A stretch of DNA of 49,357 nucleotides from positions 1 through 49,357 of the forward strand of contig JAHECP010000025.1 in assembly GCA_024641665.1 (NCBI GenBank), read 5' to 3'. Below, in pieces: positions 28,417 through 37,809 of this stretch. Below the pieces are notes generated by a model that had not been told where the DNA came from, ran no database searches, and saw nothing but the letters and a program-made list of their open reading frames with translations. Positions within the stretch are counted from its first letter, which is position 1. Each line of letters starts with the position of its first letter. This DNA comes from Acidobacteriota bacterium (GTDB taxonomy: Bacteria; Acidobacteriota; Vicinamibacteria; Vicinamibacterales; JAHECP01). Both the position numbers and the translations under genes were made by a program.

Positions 28417-31400
28417 TTAGTACTTGCATACGTACCCGGAGCCAGGCTCAAGGGTCGCCGTGCTGGGCACGTCGTTCCAGCCGGGATAGATCCCATTGGC
28501 AACGTTGTTCGGCCAGAGCTGAATGGCCGATGGGAACGGCAGGTCGCCGGAGGGCTCGCCGGTCGTGGCGCGCCAGTTCGTGTAGCCCCAGGGCGAGCCG
28601 TCGGTCCACGTCGGCGTCCCGCTAACGAAGCCGTCCGTGGCCCAGCCGCCGATGAGTGCCGTGATATGGCCGACCCCGCTCGGATCCACCAGGTGGCCGA
28701 CGAAGTCGTTCTCAGCCAGGCTGTGGATGCTGGCCAGGTGTCCGCCGACCGAGACGCACGCCGCCTCGGCCTGCACGGCGTTGAGCAGATTCGAGGGCGC
28801 GAACTGATAGAAGCGGTCGTTGCCGCCGTCGGCGATCTTCCACTGGACGCGGGTCGTGACGGCAACCGGGTTGCTGAGCGCGCTCGTGCCCCCGGCCGTC
28901 GTCGTGGTGATTCGGATGCTCACCGCCGGGAAGGGCGGCATCACGAAGCTCGCCGCCACGCCTCCCGTCGATCCTCCAGTCGTGCAGGCCGCGGGCATCG
29001 AGAACGTCGCGCCGGTCGACGCCGTGAACCACACCGTCACCCCGCTGCTGTCGATCCCGTCCGCCTCGATCGACACCCCCTGGCCGCTGCTCACGGACGT
29101 CAGCGGCGTGCCGGTGACCGCGCCTCCGCCGGCGCACCCTCCCGCCTCGAACAGAGTCACGACCGGCGGCGCCGGCGTCGCCGAGATCGTGATCGGGAGC
29201 GGCGCGGTCGAGACCGTGTTGCCCGGGTTCTTCAGCCGGACCGTGGCGGGTCCGGGCGTGAGCGCGGGTAGGCGCGCGATCACCTTCGTGGGGCTGGCGG
29301 TCCAGGTGTAGGTGGCCGCCACCTCCGGCCCCCCCTGCGAGAAGAGCACGTCCGCTGCGCCGGTCGCCGGCAGGTTGACGCCGCGGATGGTCAGCATCTG
29401 GCCGAAGCTTGTTGCGGTTGGCGTCGGCGACACGGAGTTGATGACCGCGACGGGAACGGGCGTGACCGTCGTCGGCTCGACCGCCACGTTGTTCGCCGGG
29501 TCGAGGTCGATCTCGGTCGCGTGGACCGTGGCCCTGGTCGACATGGACGGGCCAGCCGGCGCGGCGTAGTTGACGACCACCGTGGCCGAGGCCCCGGGCG
29601 CGAGGCCGCCGAGCTGGCAGCTGTCGCCAGCCGGAGTGCACACACCCTGGCTCGGCGTCGCGCTCACGAACACGGGCGAGCCCGACGTCTGGAACGCCAG
29701 GCTCACGTTGCTGGCGGCGAACGGCCCGTGGTTCGTCACGAGAGCCGTCACCGCCAGGGGCTGTCCACTCAACACCGGATCCGGGTTGTCGCTCAGCGAG
29801 ACCGACAGGTCGGCCGTCGACGCGCCGCAGCTGTCGAGCAGCACCGACACGCTGGTGTAGAGCTGGCCCGTGCTGAAGTTCGCGGTGGCCAGATCCGTCC
29901 GGCCGTCGCCGTTGAGATCCGCCGCGATGACCATGCGGGGACCCACACCGGTGGCGACGCTCTGCGGCCGGTCGAAGCCGAGGCTTGGCGTCAGATGGCC
30001 GAACACGACCGTCATGGCGTTGCCGGCGCTGTCGGTGGCGGCCAGATCGGCCGTCCCATCGCTGTCGAAGTCTCCGACCGCGACCGAGGACGGGCTGAAC
30101 CCGAGCGACACGGTCGGACCGGTGGTGAACGAGCCCGTGCCGTCGCCCAGGAGCACCGTCAGGAGGTTGGAGCCGGCGTCGGCGACCACCACGTCCGGAT
30201 GGCCGTCGTGATTGACGTCGGCGAGCGCCAGCGCGACCGCCGTGTCGCCGGCCGGCACCGGGGGTTTCGCCGTGAACCCGCCCAACCCGTCACCCAGGAA
30301 GACGAGGAGCTGGCTCGTCCCGGTCGCCCCGTCGACGACGACGAGGTCCGGATGATGGTCCCCGTTCACGTCGCCCGCCAGCAGGCCGGTCAGGCTCGCG
30401 CCGCTCCCGAGCGAGGGCCCCGGCGTGAACTGCCCGGTGCCGTCGCCGAACAGCACGTACACGTCGCCGACGTTCTTGCGAACGACGGCGAGATCGAGGT
30501 GCGAGTCCGCGTCGAACTGGCCCGCCACGATGCTCGTCGCCTGACCGCCGACCGGCACCTGGGTCGGGGATCCCGCCCCCGGCCCGCCGAGCTGCAGCGG
30601 GACGATCGACACGTCGTTCGAGCCCGAGTTGGCGATCGCGAGGTCCTTCGAGCCGTCCTCGTTGAAATCGCCGATCGCGAGAGCCCGCGGCGTGGATCCA
30701 CCGCCCGAGGCGGCGAAGCTCTTCGCAAAGCCGCCGTAGGTGTTCGTCAGAATCGAGAAATAGCCCGGCTCGTTCAGGACCACGAGATCAGGCTGGCCGT
30801 CGCCGTTCATGTCCCCGGCGGCCAGGAAGATCGGCCCCGGCGTGACCGAGGGGCCGTCCACGTGGTAGTCCTTGACGGGCGCGACGCCGGTGGCGACGCA
30901 CGCCTCGAACACCGAGAACGGGGACGACGTCGTGGGCGCAGTGGACAAGCCTGGCGCGGTCGCCGACGCGACGAGCGTGAAGCCGATGCCCGTCCGATCG
31001 AGGCTCAAGGTCGGGAAGGCCGCGATGCCGGTGGCGTCGGTCACGGCTGAGAGGCCGCCGGAGAGCGTGGCACCCGTCGGGTTCGACCCGAGGGCCACGG
31101 TAACCGGGGCGCCGGGAACCACCGACCCGGCCGCATCACGTACCTGGACGCGGACGGTCGGCGAGAGCGGTGCACCCACGGCGCCGGTCCCGGGCTGCTG
31201 GATGAAGAAGAGGCTCGACCCGCCGGGCGTCACGATCGGCGGCGTGGTGACGCCGTTCGCTGCGTCCTCGGTGTCGACGCCCTGCGACTGCAGTACCGGC
31301 GTGACGACGCCGCCCGTGCCGCCCGATTCGGTCGGGGCGAACGCCGGGTCGACGCTGACCGGCTGGCCCTCCTGGTTGAACACCGCGACGTTGTCGGACT

Positions 31401-34356
31401 TGTCCGGGTCGATCAGGCGGAGCGTGATCTTGCCCGTCTCGCCCGGTCCGAGCCACAGCGTCGCGTTGGTGGCCGACGGGTCGTTCGGGTCCGGCAGGCC
31501 GCCCGACGTCGGGGTGACGAACACGGGGTTCGGGATGTTGCTCACCAGCACGTTGTGCGTCTCGTACTGCAGGGTGCAGCTGGTCGTCGCCGGCGTCTGG
31601 TACGTCTTGTACAGAATCAGCTGCACGTTGATGCAGCCGGCCGCGCCGCCGTCGGTGCCGGCCGGGCACAGCTTCGCCGTCTGCTGGCCCAGGAACAGGT
31701 TCACGTTGACCGACGAGGTCGTGTTGCCGTCGTTGGTCACCGTCCAGGTGATGTCCGAGATGGCCCCGTTCGAGATGTCCGGGTTGGAGATATCAGGGTT
31801 GGAGATGTCCGGGTTCGAGATGTCGGGGTTCGAGATGTCCGGATTGGAGATGTCCGGGTTCGAGATGTCCGGGTTCGCAACCGTGAGGTTGGAGATGTCC
31901 GGGTTGGAGATGTCGGGGTTCGAGATATCCGGGTTCGAGATGTCCGGGTTGAGCCGCACCGACGCGGTGAGGCCACCGGCGAGCGGCTCCGTCGCGCCGG
32001 GCTGCTCGATCTCGACGACGCTCACGTCGATCTGCGCGTGCGGATCGGACGAGGTGACGTAGAGCGTGCGCGCGGCCAGCGAGCGTGGCGGCGTCGTGAC
32101 GTCGATCGCCGTCACGGCCGGGTCGAACTGGTCGAACGACGCCGACCCGCCGGGCGGCTGGTTCTGGACCGTGAGGCGGAAGCTCTTCGTCTCGTCCGTC
32201 TGGTTCTGCGCGAACACCACGAAGGCGCGCTGCAGATCGGGGCCGAGCGGCTTCGTGTTGCCCGGCGAGCCGACGAGCAGGCCGGCGCTGATGCGCGCCG
32301 TGTAAATGTTCTGGTTGCGCGACCCGCTCGCGCTTGGCTGGCACGGCGGCAGGTACTGCGTCGGGTCGAAGATGCTCGTGCCCGGCAGCACCGGCGGCGT
32401 GAAGTCGTTCCAGGGGTTGCCGTCGCCGTTCAGATCCGCCGGCTGCCGCACGTCGCGGTTGTCGGTCCACACGGCGTGGAACACCGGCAGACTCGAGGTG
32501 TTGTAGACCCACCGGCTGTCGGGTGCCGTCACGAACGCCGGCGCCGCGGCGACGTCGATGTAGTCGCCCATGAAGGGCACCGTGCCGAGCTGGAACATCG
32601 GCAGGTCGGGCGGGTTGAACTGCAGCTGCTCTCTGCCGACGCCCCCGGCGCGGCTCCCCATCAGGTAGTCGGACACCTTCACAGACGGCGCAAATACCGG
32701 CACGGCCCCCGGGGTGCCCATCGACGCGCGGATGTCCATCGTGTGCCGCCGGCCGGACACCTCGGCGGTCTGGTCGTCAACGAACTGCGAGAAGGCCCGC
32801 GACACGTCCTCGCGCAGATCGTAGTAGACGAGCAGCAGGTGGCCGCCGCCGAAGGCGAGTGTGGGCATGAGCTGGTGCCCGCGCTGTCCCTCTTCCGCCA
32901 CCGCGCGCGGCGGGGTGAAACCCCGGCCATTGCGCGAGGTGACCATCACGACCCGCGCGTCGCCGGTGACCGGATCGGGCCGGAGCGTCGCGAACCCGCG
33001 CTCGGTCCAGGCCACGTAGAGCCGGCCCTGGTCGTCGAACGTCATGGTCGGATACGAGTTGGTGCGGAAGCTGAGCGCCTCGGCGCTCGTGCCCTGGTCG
33101 AACCCGGCGAGGTCGGCCGCTTTGTTGATGTCGCCGTTGTCGCCCTCGCTCTCGACGTGGAATCCGCGGCCCCGGTGCTCCATGACGCCGTCGAAGCGGT
33201 GCCCGCGCCGGACCGGCCGCCAGCCACGCGGGAACCGGCGCGCGCACTCCGGCTCGTCGAAGTCACGGCCGGCGCTCGTCGACCGCGCCACCATGATCGC
33301 GTCCGTGTCGCCGTCGCTCGCCGCGAAGCGGCGCCATGCCACGAAGACGTCACCCGACCGCGGGTCGATGGCGATCGACGCGCCCTGGTTGACCTGATCC
33401 TGCTGTCGGCTGATCTGGACCGGCCGGCTCCAGTGGGCGCCGCAGTCGGTCGAGCGGCTGAACATGATCCGCGCCCGCTGCGTGTCGCCCGACCCGCTGA
33501 ACTCGGTGTAAGCCACGTAGACGGGGCCGGCCGGCACCGTCTCGGTGATGGTCGTGCCGTTCGCGCCGGGCGTGACGATCTGGCAGGTCGCCGGCCCGCG
33601 CGGAACGTCCACCGCCAGCCACGGCTTGTCGATGAAGACCGTGCCGGAGTCGCTCGCCACGATCGTCGTGCCGAGGTGCACGACTGGGTCTCCGCCCTCC
33701 TTGTTGTTGTTGTCGATGAACCGCGCCACGAAGACCGCGCTCGGCGCATTGGCCCCGCGGTCGAAGGCGAGCCCGCTGTAGTAGACGAGACCGTTGGTGC
33801 CGGCCCGCACCAGCGGGTCGGCCGCCGCCTGGTACCCGAACAGGCCGCACCTCGCCCGATCCGGGTGCCGCGTGCGCGCCGGATCGCACGCGGCGTCTTG
33901 CGGGTAGCCCGGAATGAGCGTGCTGCGCCAGGTCTGGCCGCCGTCGAACGACTTGTACAGCCCGACCCACGCGTCGCCCGTCTCCTCCTCCTGCCCGCCG
34001 GGCAGCCCCGGCAGGTCCACCGTCCGGTAGTCGTTCGCGCCGGCCACCAGGTGCAGCGGGTTGCGCGTCGACGCCGCCACCGACGGCTCGTTCTGGCGCT
34101 GCAGGAACGGATCCCCGTCGGGCCACGCGCGCCCCGACACCATGTTCACGTTGCGGTCGGGGATAGGGCTGAGCGCCGGCGACGCGGCCTGGATCGGCAG
34201 GCCGCGCAATGGCGGCACCGCGCGGGCGCGGCGCGCTTGGGGGCGTACGCGCCCCTGCGCGTGCGTGCCGACGGCGGCTGTCAGGGCCAGCGTCAAACCG
34301 ACCAGGGACCCGGCGAGGAGTCGTGTACAGGCGTGAGCGCGCGGCCGAGTGGACAT
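28417..34356 (-). CDS. Giant secreted Asp-box / FG-GAP / C-type lectin protein
   Basis: Protein of 1979 aa from ATG 34356 (GGAGG upstream; signal peptide to about residue 34). The N-terminal half parallels the first giant protein: RNVNMVSG opening, Asp boxes SFDGGQTW and STDCGAHW, a 12-unit PDISN array (about 804-863), Ig-like domain, FG-GAP repeats (about 1160-1500, GDMNGDGQPDLVVL, GDFNEDGSKDLAIA), DUF11 domain (about 1515-1600). It then diverges: an IPT/TIG domain (about 1640-1730) and a C-terminal C-type lectin-like domain (about 1833-1979) with WTDGSPWGYTNW, GEPSGD, WND and final YVCKY. The lectin end suggests glycan or protein binding outside the cell. Convergent with kinase 2. Confidence 0.92.
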   Translation of the reverse strand: MSTRPRAHACTRLLAGSLVGLTLALTAAVGTHAQGRVRPQARRARAVPPLRGLPIQAASPALSPIPDRNVNMVSGRAWPDGDPFLQRQNEPSVAASTRNPLHLVAGANDYRTVDLPGLPGGQEEETGDAWVGLYKSFDGGQTWRSTLIPGYPQDAACDPARTRHPDRARCGLFGYQAAADPLVRAGTNGLVYYSGLAFDRGANAPSAVFVARFIDNNNKEGGDPVVHLGTTIVASDSGTVFIDKPWLAVDVPRGPATCQIVTPGANGTTITETVPAGPVYVAYTEFSGSGDTQRARIMFSRSTDCGAHWSRPVQISRQQDQVNQGASIAIDPRSGDVFVAWRRFAASDGDTDAIMVARSTSAGRDFDEPECARRFPRGWRPVRRGHRFDGVMEHRGRGFHVESEGDNGDINKAADLAGFDQGTSAEALSFRTNSYPTMTFDDQGRLYVAWTERGFATLRPDPVTGDARVVMVTSRNGRGFTPPRAVAEEGQRGHQLMPTLAFGGGHLLLVYYDLREDVSRAFSQFVDDQTAEVSGRRHTMDIRASMGTPGAVPVFAPSVKVSDYLMGSRAGGVGREQLQFNPPDLPMFQLGTVPFMGDYIDVAAAPAFVTAPDSRWVYNTSSLPVFHAVWTDNRDVRQPADLNGDGNPWNDFTPPVLPGTSIFDPTQYLPPCQPSASGSRNQNIYTARISAGLLVGSPGNTKPLGPDLQRAFVVFAQNQTDETKSFRLTVQNQPPGGSASFDQFDPAVTAIDVTTPPRSLAARTLYVTSSDPHAQIDVSVVEIEQPGATEPLAGGLTASVRLNPDISNPDISNPDISNPDISNLTVANPDISNPDISNPDISNPDISNPDISNPDISNPDISNGAISDITWTVTNDGNTTSSVNVNLFLGQQTAKLCPAGTDGGAAGCINVQLILYKTYQTPATTSCTLQYETHNVLVSNIPNPVFVTPTSGGLPDPNDPSATNATLWLGPGETGKITLRLIDPDKSDNVAVFNQEGQPVSVDPAFAPTESGGTGGVVTPVLQSQGVDTEDAANGVTTPPIVTPGGSSLFFIQQPGTGAVGAPLSPTVRVQVRDAAGSVVPGAPVTVALGSNPTGATLSGGLSAVTDATGIAAFPTLSLDRTGIGFTLVASATAPGLSTAPTTSSPFSVFEACVATGVAPVKDYHVDGPSVTPGPIFLAAGDMNGDGQPDLVVLNEPGYFSILTNTYGGFAKSFAASGGGSTPRALAIGDFNEDGSKDLAIANSGSNDVSIVPLQLGGPGAGSPTQVPVGGQATSIVAGQFDADSHLDLAVVRKNVGDVYVLFGDGTGQFTPGPSLGSGASLTGLLAGDVNGDHHPDLVVVDGATGTSQLLVFLGDGLGGFTAKPPVPAGDTAVALALADVNHDGHPDVVVADAGSNLLTVLLGDGTGSFTTGPTVSLGFSPSSVAVGDFDSDGTADLAATDSAGNAMTVVFGHLTPSLGFDRPQSVATGVGPRMVIAADLNGDGRTDLATANFSTGQLYTSVSVLLDSCGASTADLSVSLSDNPDPVLSGQPLAVTALVTNHGPFAASNVSLAFQTSGSPVFVSATPSQGVCTPAGDSCQLGGLAPGASATVVVNYAAPAGPSMSTRATVHATEIDLDPANNVAVEPTTVTPVPVAVINSVSPTPTATSFGQMLTIRGVNLPATGAADVLFSQGGPEVAATYTWTASPTKVIARLPALTPGPATVRLKNPGNTVSTAPLPITISATPAPPVVTLFEAGGCAGGGAVTGTPLTSVSSGQGVSIEADGIDSSGVTVWFTASTGATFSMPAACTTGGSTGGVAASFVMPPFPAVSIRITTTTAGGTSALSNPVAVTTRVQWKIADGGNDRFYQFAPSNLLNAVQAEAACVSVGGHLASIHSLAENDFVGHLVDPSGVGHITALIGGWATDGFVSGTPTWTDGSPWGYTNWRATTGEPSGDLPFPSAIQLWPNNVANGIYPGWNDVPSTATLEPGSGYVCKY
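31768..31947 (-). repeat. 15-bp tandem array encoding PDISN pentapeptides
   Basis: Exactly 12 in-frame 15-bp units (180 bp): 11 encode PDISN and one encodes LTVAN. The position within the protein is equivalent to the PDVEN array of the paralogue, but the unit sequence is different, so each array was homogenised separately. Confidence 0.95.
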
Positions 34357-34524
34357 GAAGCCTCCGTCATCATGCGCCGTAGGCCCGATTGGGGTCTTCG
34401 CACCACCCCGCCCGTCGCCCACGAAACGGGGACGCCGTGCGGGTGCCGGGTGGCCAGCAAGAGCCCCGATACGTGCCGGTGCCCGGCCGTGGCGGGGCGT
34501 TGAACTGGATGGAAGAACCCCGGG

Positions 34525-34553
34525 ATTATGCGCATTGCGGAGGAAGAGCGCAA
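34525..34553 (-). promoter_or_regulatory. Sigma70-type promoter of giant gene 2
   Basis: Minus strand TTGCGC (34548-34553), 17-bp spacer, CATAAT (34525-34530), about 170 nt before the ATG at 34356. Same CATAAT box and spacing as both kinase promoters. The leader of 34357-34518 shows no gene or obvious riboswitch. Confidence 0.55.
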
Positions 34554-34572
34554 GCGCTAAACCGACCTGAGC

Positions 34573-34616
34573 CGGCAGGGACGGTGAGACTTCGTGAAGT
34601 TCGGCGGGGCCTGCCG
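34573..34616 (-). terminator. Hairpin after the saccharopine dehydrogenase-like gene
   Basis: CGGCAGG (34573-34579) pairs with CCTGCCG (34610-34616), with an inner ACTTC-GT-GAAGT dyad at 34589-34600. It lies 18 nt past the stop of the minus-strand gene and just before the next promoter. No T-run, so a Rho-independent role is uncertain. Confidence 0.3.
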
Positions 34617-34633
34617 TTGCGGTTGGGGGGATG

Positions 34634-35851
34634 TCACGCCGGCGCGGGCCGCTGGTTCCCAGACCAGAACTGGGGTACCGCACCGGTTCCTGTCTCGATC
34701 TCCGTGGTCACCTGAAAGCCGCGCCGCCGCGCCTGCTCGACGAACACGTGGCCCGCGAGCCCCACTTCGACGGGCACCGCGCCGCGCGGGATGTCGCCCC
34801 GCGCGACGAGCGCGGCCACGATCGAGGCGTGCCACCCGGTGGTCCGCTCCATCGACGAGAACCCGGTCTCGGGGTCGTAGCGATCGACGAGCTGCACGAT
34901 CGCCGCCGCCGGCTGGCCGGCCTTCCGGCCGACCGCATACGCGCGGATCAGGCAGATGTCCTCGACCACGTCGCGCCGTACCTGCGGCTCGAACAGCGCG
35001 TGGAACAGGTGCCGGGGCACCACCGGGTGTCCGTCGACCTCGACCGGCTCCAGCTCGAACAGCCCGAGGTCGGCGAAGGCCTTCAGCTGCGCGTACGAGC
35101 CCGGGTAGCGGAGGATCTTCAGATCGTAGTTCCGGAGCCGGCCCTGGAACGTCCACGGCGCGGTCGAGACGCCGCCCGAGGCGGCGAACGCTTCCAGGCG
35201 CCCGAGCGGCGGGAAGTCCACCTCCTCGGGCTCGCTGAAGGCGGGCGCGTCGACCAGCTCGCCGTCGCGCAGGATCGTCATCGCGCCGTAGTACTCGTTG
35301 GTGAGGCCCTCGATGCTGAACGACGCGACGTAGCGCCAGGGCGGCCGCGGCTCGAGGGGCAGGCCGCCGTCGTAGATGCGCACGCCGTCGGTCTCGTCGA
35401 GGAGCTCCATCGCGTGCACCGCCAGCGTGTTCCCCATGCCCGGGCCCATGCCGCAGTCGGGCACGATCGACACGCCGGCCCGCCGGGCCTCGGCGTCGAG
35501 CGCGTGCTGCTCGCGGACGATGTCGGTGTTGCCGCCCAGGTCGCAGAGCGACACGCCGCTCTCGATCGCCGCGCGCGTGAGCGCGAGGTTGAAGAAATAG
35601 GGCACCGCGCTGATCGCGACGTCGTGGCCCGCGAGCGCGCGCCGGACCGCGGCGGGGTCCGCGACGTCGAGCGCCGCGGCGTCCGCGACGCGCGAGCCCG
35701 TCAGGCGGTTCACCCGCTCCGCGGCGGCGGACGCGACCGCCCGATCGCGGTCGGCGAGCGTGACGCGCCGCGCGTCCCCGAACCTCACCAGGTCGTAGGC
35801 GGCGGCGGTTCCCTGGCGTCCGGCTCCGAGTATCAGATACGAGAAATCCAT
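34634..35851 (-). CDS. Saccharopine dehydrogenase-family protein (lysine 6-dehydrogenase-like)
   Basis: Protein of 405 aa from ATG 35851. An N-terminal Rossmann fold is clear (YLILGAGRQGTAAAYDLVRF; Gly9, Gly11, Gly14), with acidic ADRDR at the end of strand 2 suggesting NAD preference. The C-terminal catalytic domain has PDCGMGPGMGN, FSIEGLTNEY and LEAFAASGG, segments typical of lysine 6-dehydrogenase and single-chain saccharopine reductase-like proteins. Lysine 6-dehydrogenase oxidises the epsilon-amino group of lysine to give the aminoadipate semialdehyde/piperideine-6-carboxylate. It is divergent from an aldehyde dehydrogenase that could oxidise that product. Substrate assignment is inferred. 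A TTG start three codons upstream is possible. Confidence 0.82.
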   Translation of the reverse strand: MDFSYLILGAGRQGTAAAYDLVRFGDARRVTLADRDRAVASAAAERVNRLTGSRVADAAALDVADPAAVRRALAGHDVAISAVPYFFNLALTRAAIESGVSLCDLGGNTDIVREQHALDAEARRAGVSIVPDCGMGPGMGNTLAVHAMELLDETDGVRIYDGGLPLEPRPPWRYVASFSIEGLTNEYYGAMTILRDGELVDAPAFSEPEEVDFPPLGRLEAFAASGGVSTAPWTFQGRLRNYDLKILRYPGSYAQLKAFADLGLFELEPVEVDGHPVVPRHLFHALFEPQVRRDVVEDICLIRAYAVGRKAGQPAAAIVQLVDRYDPETGFSSMERTTGWHASIVAALVARGDIPRGAVPVEVGLAGHVFVEQARRRGFQVTTEIETGTGAVPQFWSGNQRPAPA

Positions 35852-35963
35852 ACGCCCCAATACCGCGTCCCTCCGGGTGTGTCAAGCGCGCCGGCGCGCG
35901 GCGACGCGCGTCACGCCGGCCCCGGCGGCGCCGCCTGGCGCGTCGCGCGGCGACGGGATCCAC

Positions 35964-35992
35964 TTGACGCGGGAATGGGGGTGCTGTACCAC
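35964..35992 (+). promoter_or_regulatory. Promoter candidate for the aldehyde dehydrogenase gene
   Basis: TTGACG (35964-35969), 17-bp spacer, TACCAC (35987-35992). The leader would be about 17 nt, ending in GCGAGGGC before ATG 36016. The -35 is good, the -10 weak. Confidence 0.35.
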
Positions 35993-36015
35993 CAACCGAA
36001 CGAAGCGAGGGCACC

Positions 36016-37599
36016 ATGACCACGACCGGCGCCGGCTCCACCCCGTTCAAGATCACCTACACCTCGGCCAGCGCGGACATGGGCGAGTTCCACCGGCGGT
36101 TCGACGAGGCGCTGGCGCTCGTCAGGGCCCGCGCCGGCCGGGAGCATCCCCTCTTCATCGACGGCCGTCCCGTGACCTCGGCGTCGCCGCCGCTCGTCGA
36201 CGTGTCGCCCATCGACACGAGCCTCGTCCTGGGACGTTTCGCCGCGGCGACCCCCGCGCACGTGGACCAGGCGGTTGCGGCCGCCCGTGCCGCCCAGCGG
36301 GCCTGGGCCCGCACGCCGTGGACCGGACGCCTCGCCACCCTGCGCCGGGCGGCGGCGGCCATCCGCGACCGCAAGTTCGAGATCGGCGCCGTGATGAGCA
36401 TCGAAGTCGGCAAGAGCCGCATGGAGTCCATGGGGGACGTCGAAGAGTCGGCGGACCTCATCGACTACTACTGCCGGCAGATGGAAGACGCAGGCGGCTA
36501 CGTGAAGCCGATGGGGCGGCTGCTGCCGAATGAGCGGACCGCCTCGGTGCTGCGCCCCTACGGCGTGTTCGTCTGCATCGCCCCGTTCAACTTCCCGATG
36601 GCCCTCTCGACCGGCATGTCGTCGGCCGCCCTGATCGCCGGCAACACCGTCGTCTACAAGCCCGCGCAGGACGCGCCCTGGACCGGCCTCATGCTCCACG
36701 AGTGCTACGAGGCCGCGGGGCTCCCGGCCGGCGCGTTCAACTACGTGGCCGGCACCGGAGGGGCGATCGGCGACGCGCTCTGGCGCCACCCGGGCGTCGA
36801 CGGCATCGTCTTCACGGGCTCCAAGGAAGTGGGCATGCGCATGATCAAGGAATTCGGCCGCGACTGGCCAAAGCCCACGCTCATGGAGCTCGGGGGCAAG
36901 AACCCGGCTATCGTCACCCGGTCGGCCGATCTCGACATGGCAGCCGAGGGCGTCATGAAGTCGGCGTTCGGTCTGCAGGGACAGAAGTGCTCGGCCTGCT
37001 CGCGCGTCTACGTCGACCGCACGGTTGCCGGTCCGTTCCTCGAGAAGCTGCTCGCGCGGACGGCGGCGATCGCCATCGGCAATCCGACCGAGAAGGACGT
37101 GTATCTCGGCCCCGTGATCAACGCCCGGGCGGTCGAGACCTTCGTCGAGGCCGTCGCGTCGGCCCGGCGCGGCGGGACGATCCTCTGCGGCGGCCGCCGG
37201 CTCGATACGGGCGCGTTCGCGAAGGGCCACTACGTCGAGCCCACGATCGCCGAGCTGCCGCTCGACCACGAGCTGTTCGGCCGCGAGCTGTTCGTGCCGC
37301 TGCTGGCCGTCGGGCGTGTCTCGGGCCTCGACGAGGCCATCGCCGAGAGTAACAAGGCCGAGTACGGCCTGACCGCCGGGATCTACTCGGCGGATCCGCA
37401 GGAGATCGAGACGTTCTTCGACGAGGTCGAGGCCGGGGTGTGCTACGCCAACCGCCGGACCGGCGCCACGACCGGCGCCTGGCCCGGCGTACAGGCCTTC
37501 TGCGGCTGGAAGGGCTCCGGCTCGACCGGCAAGGGCGGGTGCGGCCCCTACTACGTCGCGCAGTTCATGCGCGAGCAGAGCCGCACCGTGATGGAATGA
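36016..37599 (+). CDS. Aldehyde dehydrogenase, glutamate-gamma-semialdehyde dehydrogenase type
   Basis: Protein of 527 aa with a complete ALDH fold. CIAPFNFPMA and VYKPAQDAP are NAD-site motifs, Glu291 lies in LMELGGKNPAIV and the catalytic nucleophile Cys325 in GQKCSACSR. The C-terminal NRRTGATTGAWPG...GSGSTGKGG is characteristic of the delta-1-pyrroline-5-carboxylate dehydrogenase (RocA/PruA) branch. It would oxidise glutamate or aminoadipate semialdehyde to the acid with NAD. The divergent lysine-6-dehydrogenase-like gene makes aminoadipate semialdehyde a reasonable substrate, but proline/arginine catabolism remains the default for this branch. Confidence 0.9.
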   Translation: MTTTGAGSTPFKITYTSASADMGEFHRRFDEALALVRARAGREHPLFIDGRPVTSASPPLVDVSPIDTSLVLGRFAAATPAHVDQAVAAARAAQRAWARTPWTGRLATLRRAAAAIRDRKFEIGAVMSIEVGKSRMESMGDVEESADLIDYYCRQMEDAGGYVKPMGRLLPNERTASVLRPYGVFVCIAPFNFPMALSTGMSSAALIAGNTVVYKPAQDAPWTGLMLHECYEAAGLPAGAFNYVAGTGGAIGDALWRHPGVDGIVFTGSKEVGMRMIKEFGRDWPKPTLMELGGKNPAIVTRSADLDMAAEGVMKSAFGLQGQKCSACSRVYVDRTVAGPFLEKLLARTAAIAIGNPTEKDVYLGPVINARAVETFVEAVASARRGGTILCGGRRLDTGAFAKGHYVEPTIAELPLDHELFGRELFVPLLAVGRVSGLDEAIAESNKAEYGLTAGIYSADPQEIETFFDEVEAGVCYANRRTGATTGAWPGVQAFCGWKGSGSTGKGGCGPYYVAQFMREQSRTVME

Positions 37600-37626
37600 C
37601 GCCCCGGCGCCGCCAACGCGCGGTCG

Positions 37627-37785
37627 TCAGAAGATCGTGTAGATGAACGGCGCGAGGGCGCTCGTCTCGGCGAGCGCGATCAGCACGGCGAGCACGAGCA
37701 GGAAGAGGAGGATCGGCGCCAGCCACCACTTCTTGCGCACTTTCAGGAAGTCCCACAACATCGCCACGTTCGACGTGAACGGCAT
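37627..37785 (-). CDS. DUF5989 family small membrane protein
   Basis: A 52 aa protein beginning MPFTSNVAMLWDFLKVRKKW, followed by one transmembrane helix (about 21-40) and a short tail ending in APFIYTIF. The W-D-F-L-x-x-R-K-K-W-W start and S-A-L-A-P-F-I-Y-T end are the DUF5989 pattern. In many bacteria this tiny gene sits beside an SxtJ membrane gene, a NodU-type carbamoyltransferase and an SGNH gene, and the same company is found here. It is downstream of the carbamoyltransferase on the same strand, separated by 179 bp of hairpin-rich DNA. Function not known. Confidence 0.85.
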   Translation of the reverse strand: MPFTSNVAMLWDFLKVRKKWWLAPILLFLLVLAVLIALAETSALAPFIYTIF

Positions 37786-37809
37786 CGGCGTCCTCGTCTA
37801 ACTGGATCC

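Noticed and set aside
28417-34356. Diversity-generating retroelement target in the C-type lectin domain
   Set aside because: No reverse transcriptase, accessory gene or template repeat is visible in the window, and the region lacks an obvious mutagenised repeat.
31555-34503. 982-residue plus-strand frame opposite giant gene 2
   Set aside because: Same reason: low-information antisense frame kept open by high GC and the 15-bp repeats.
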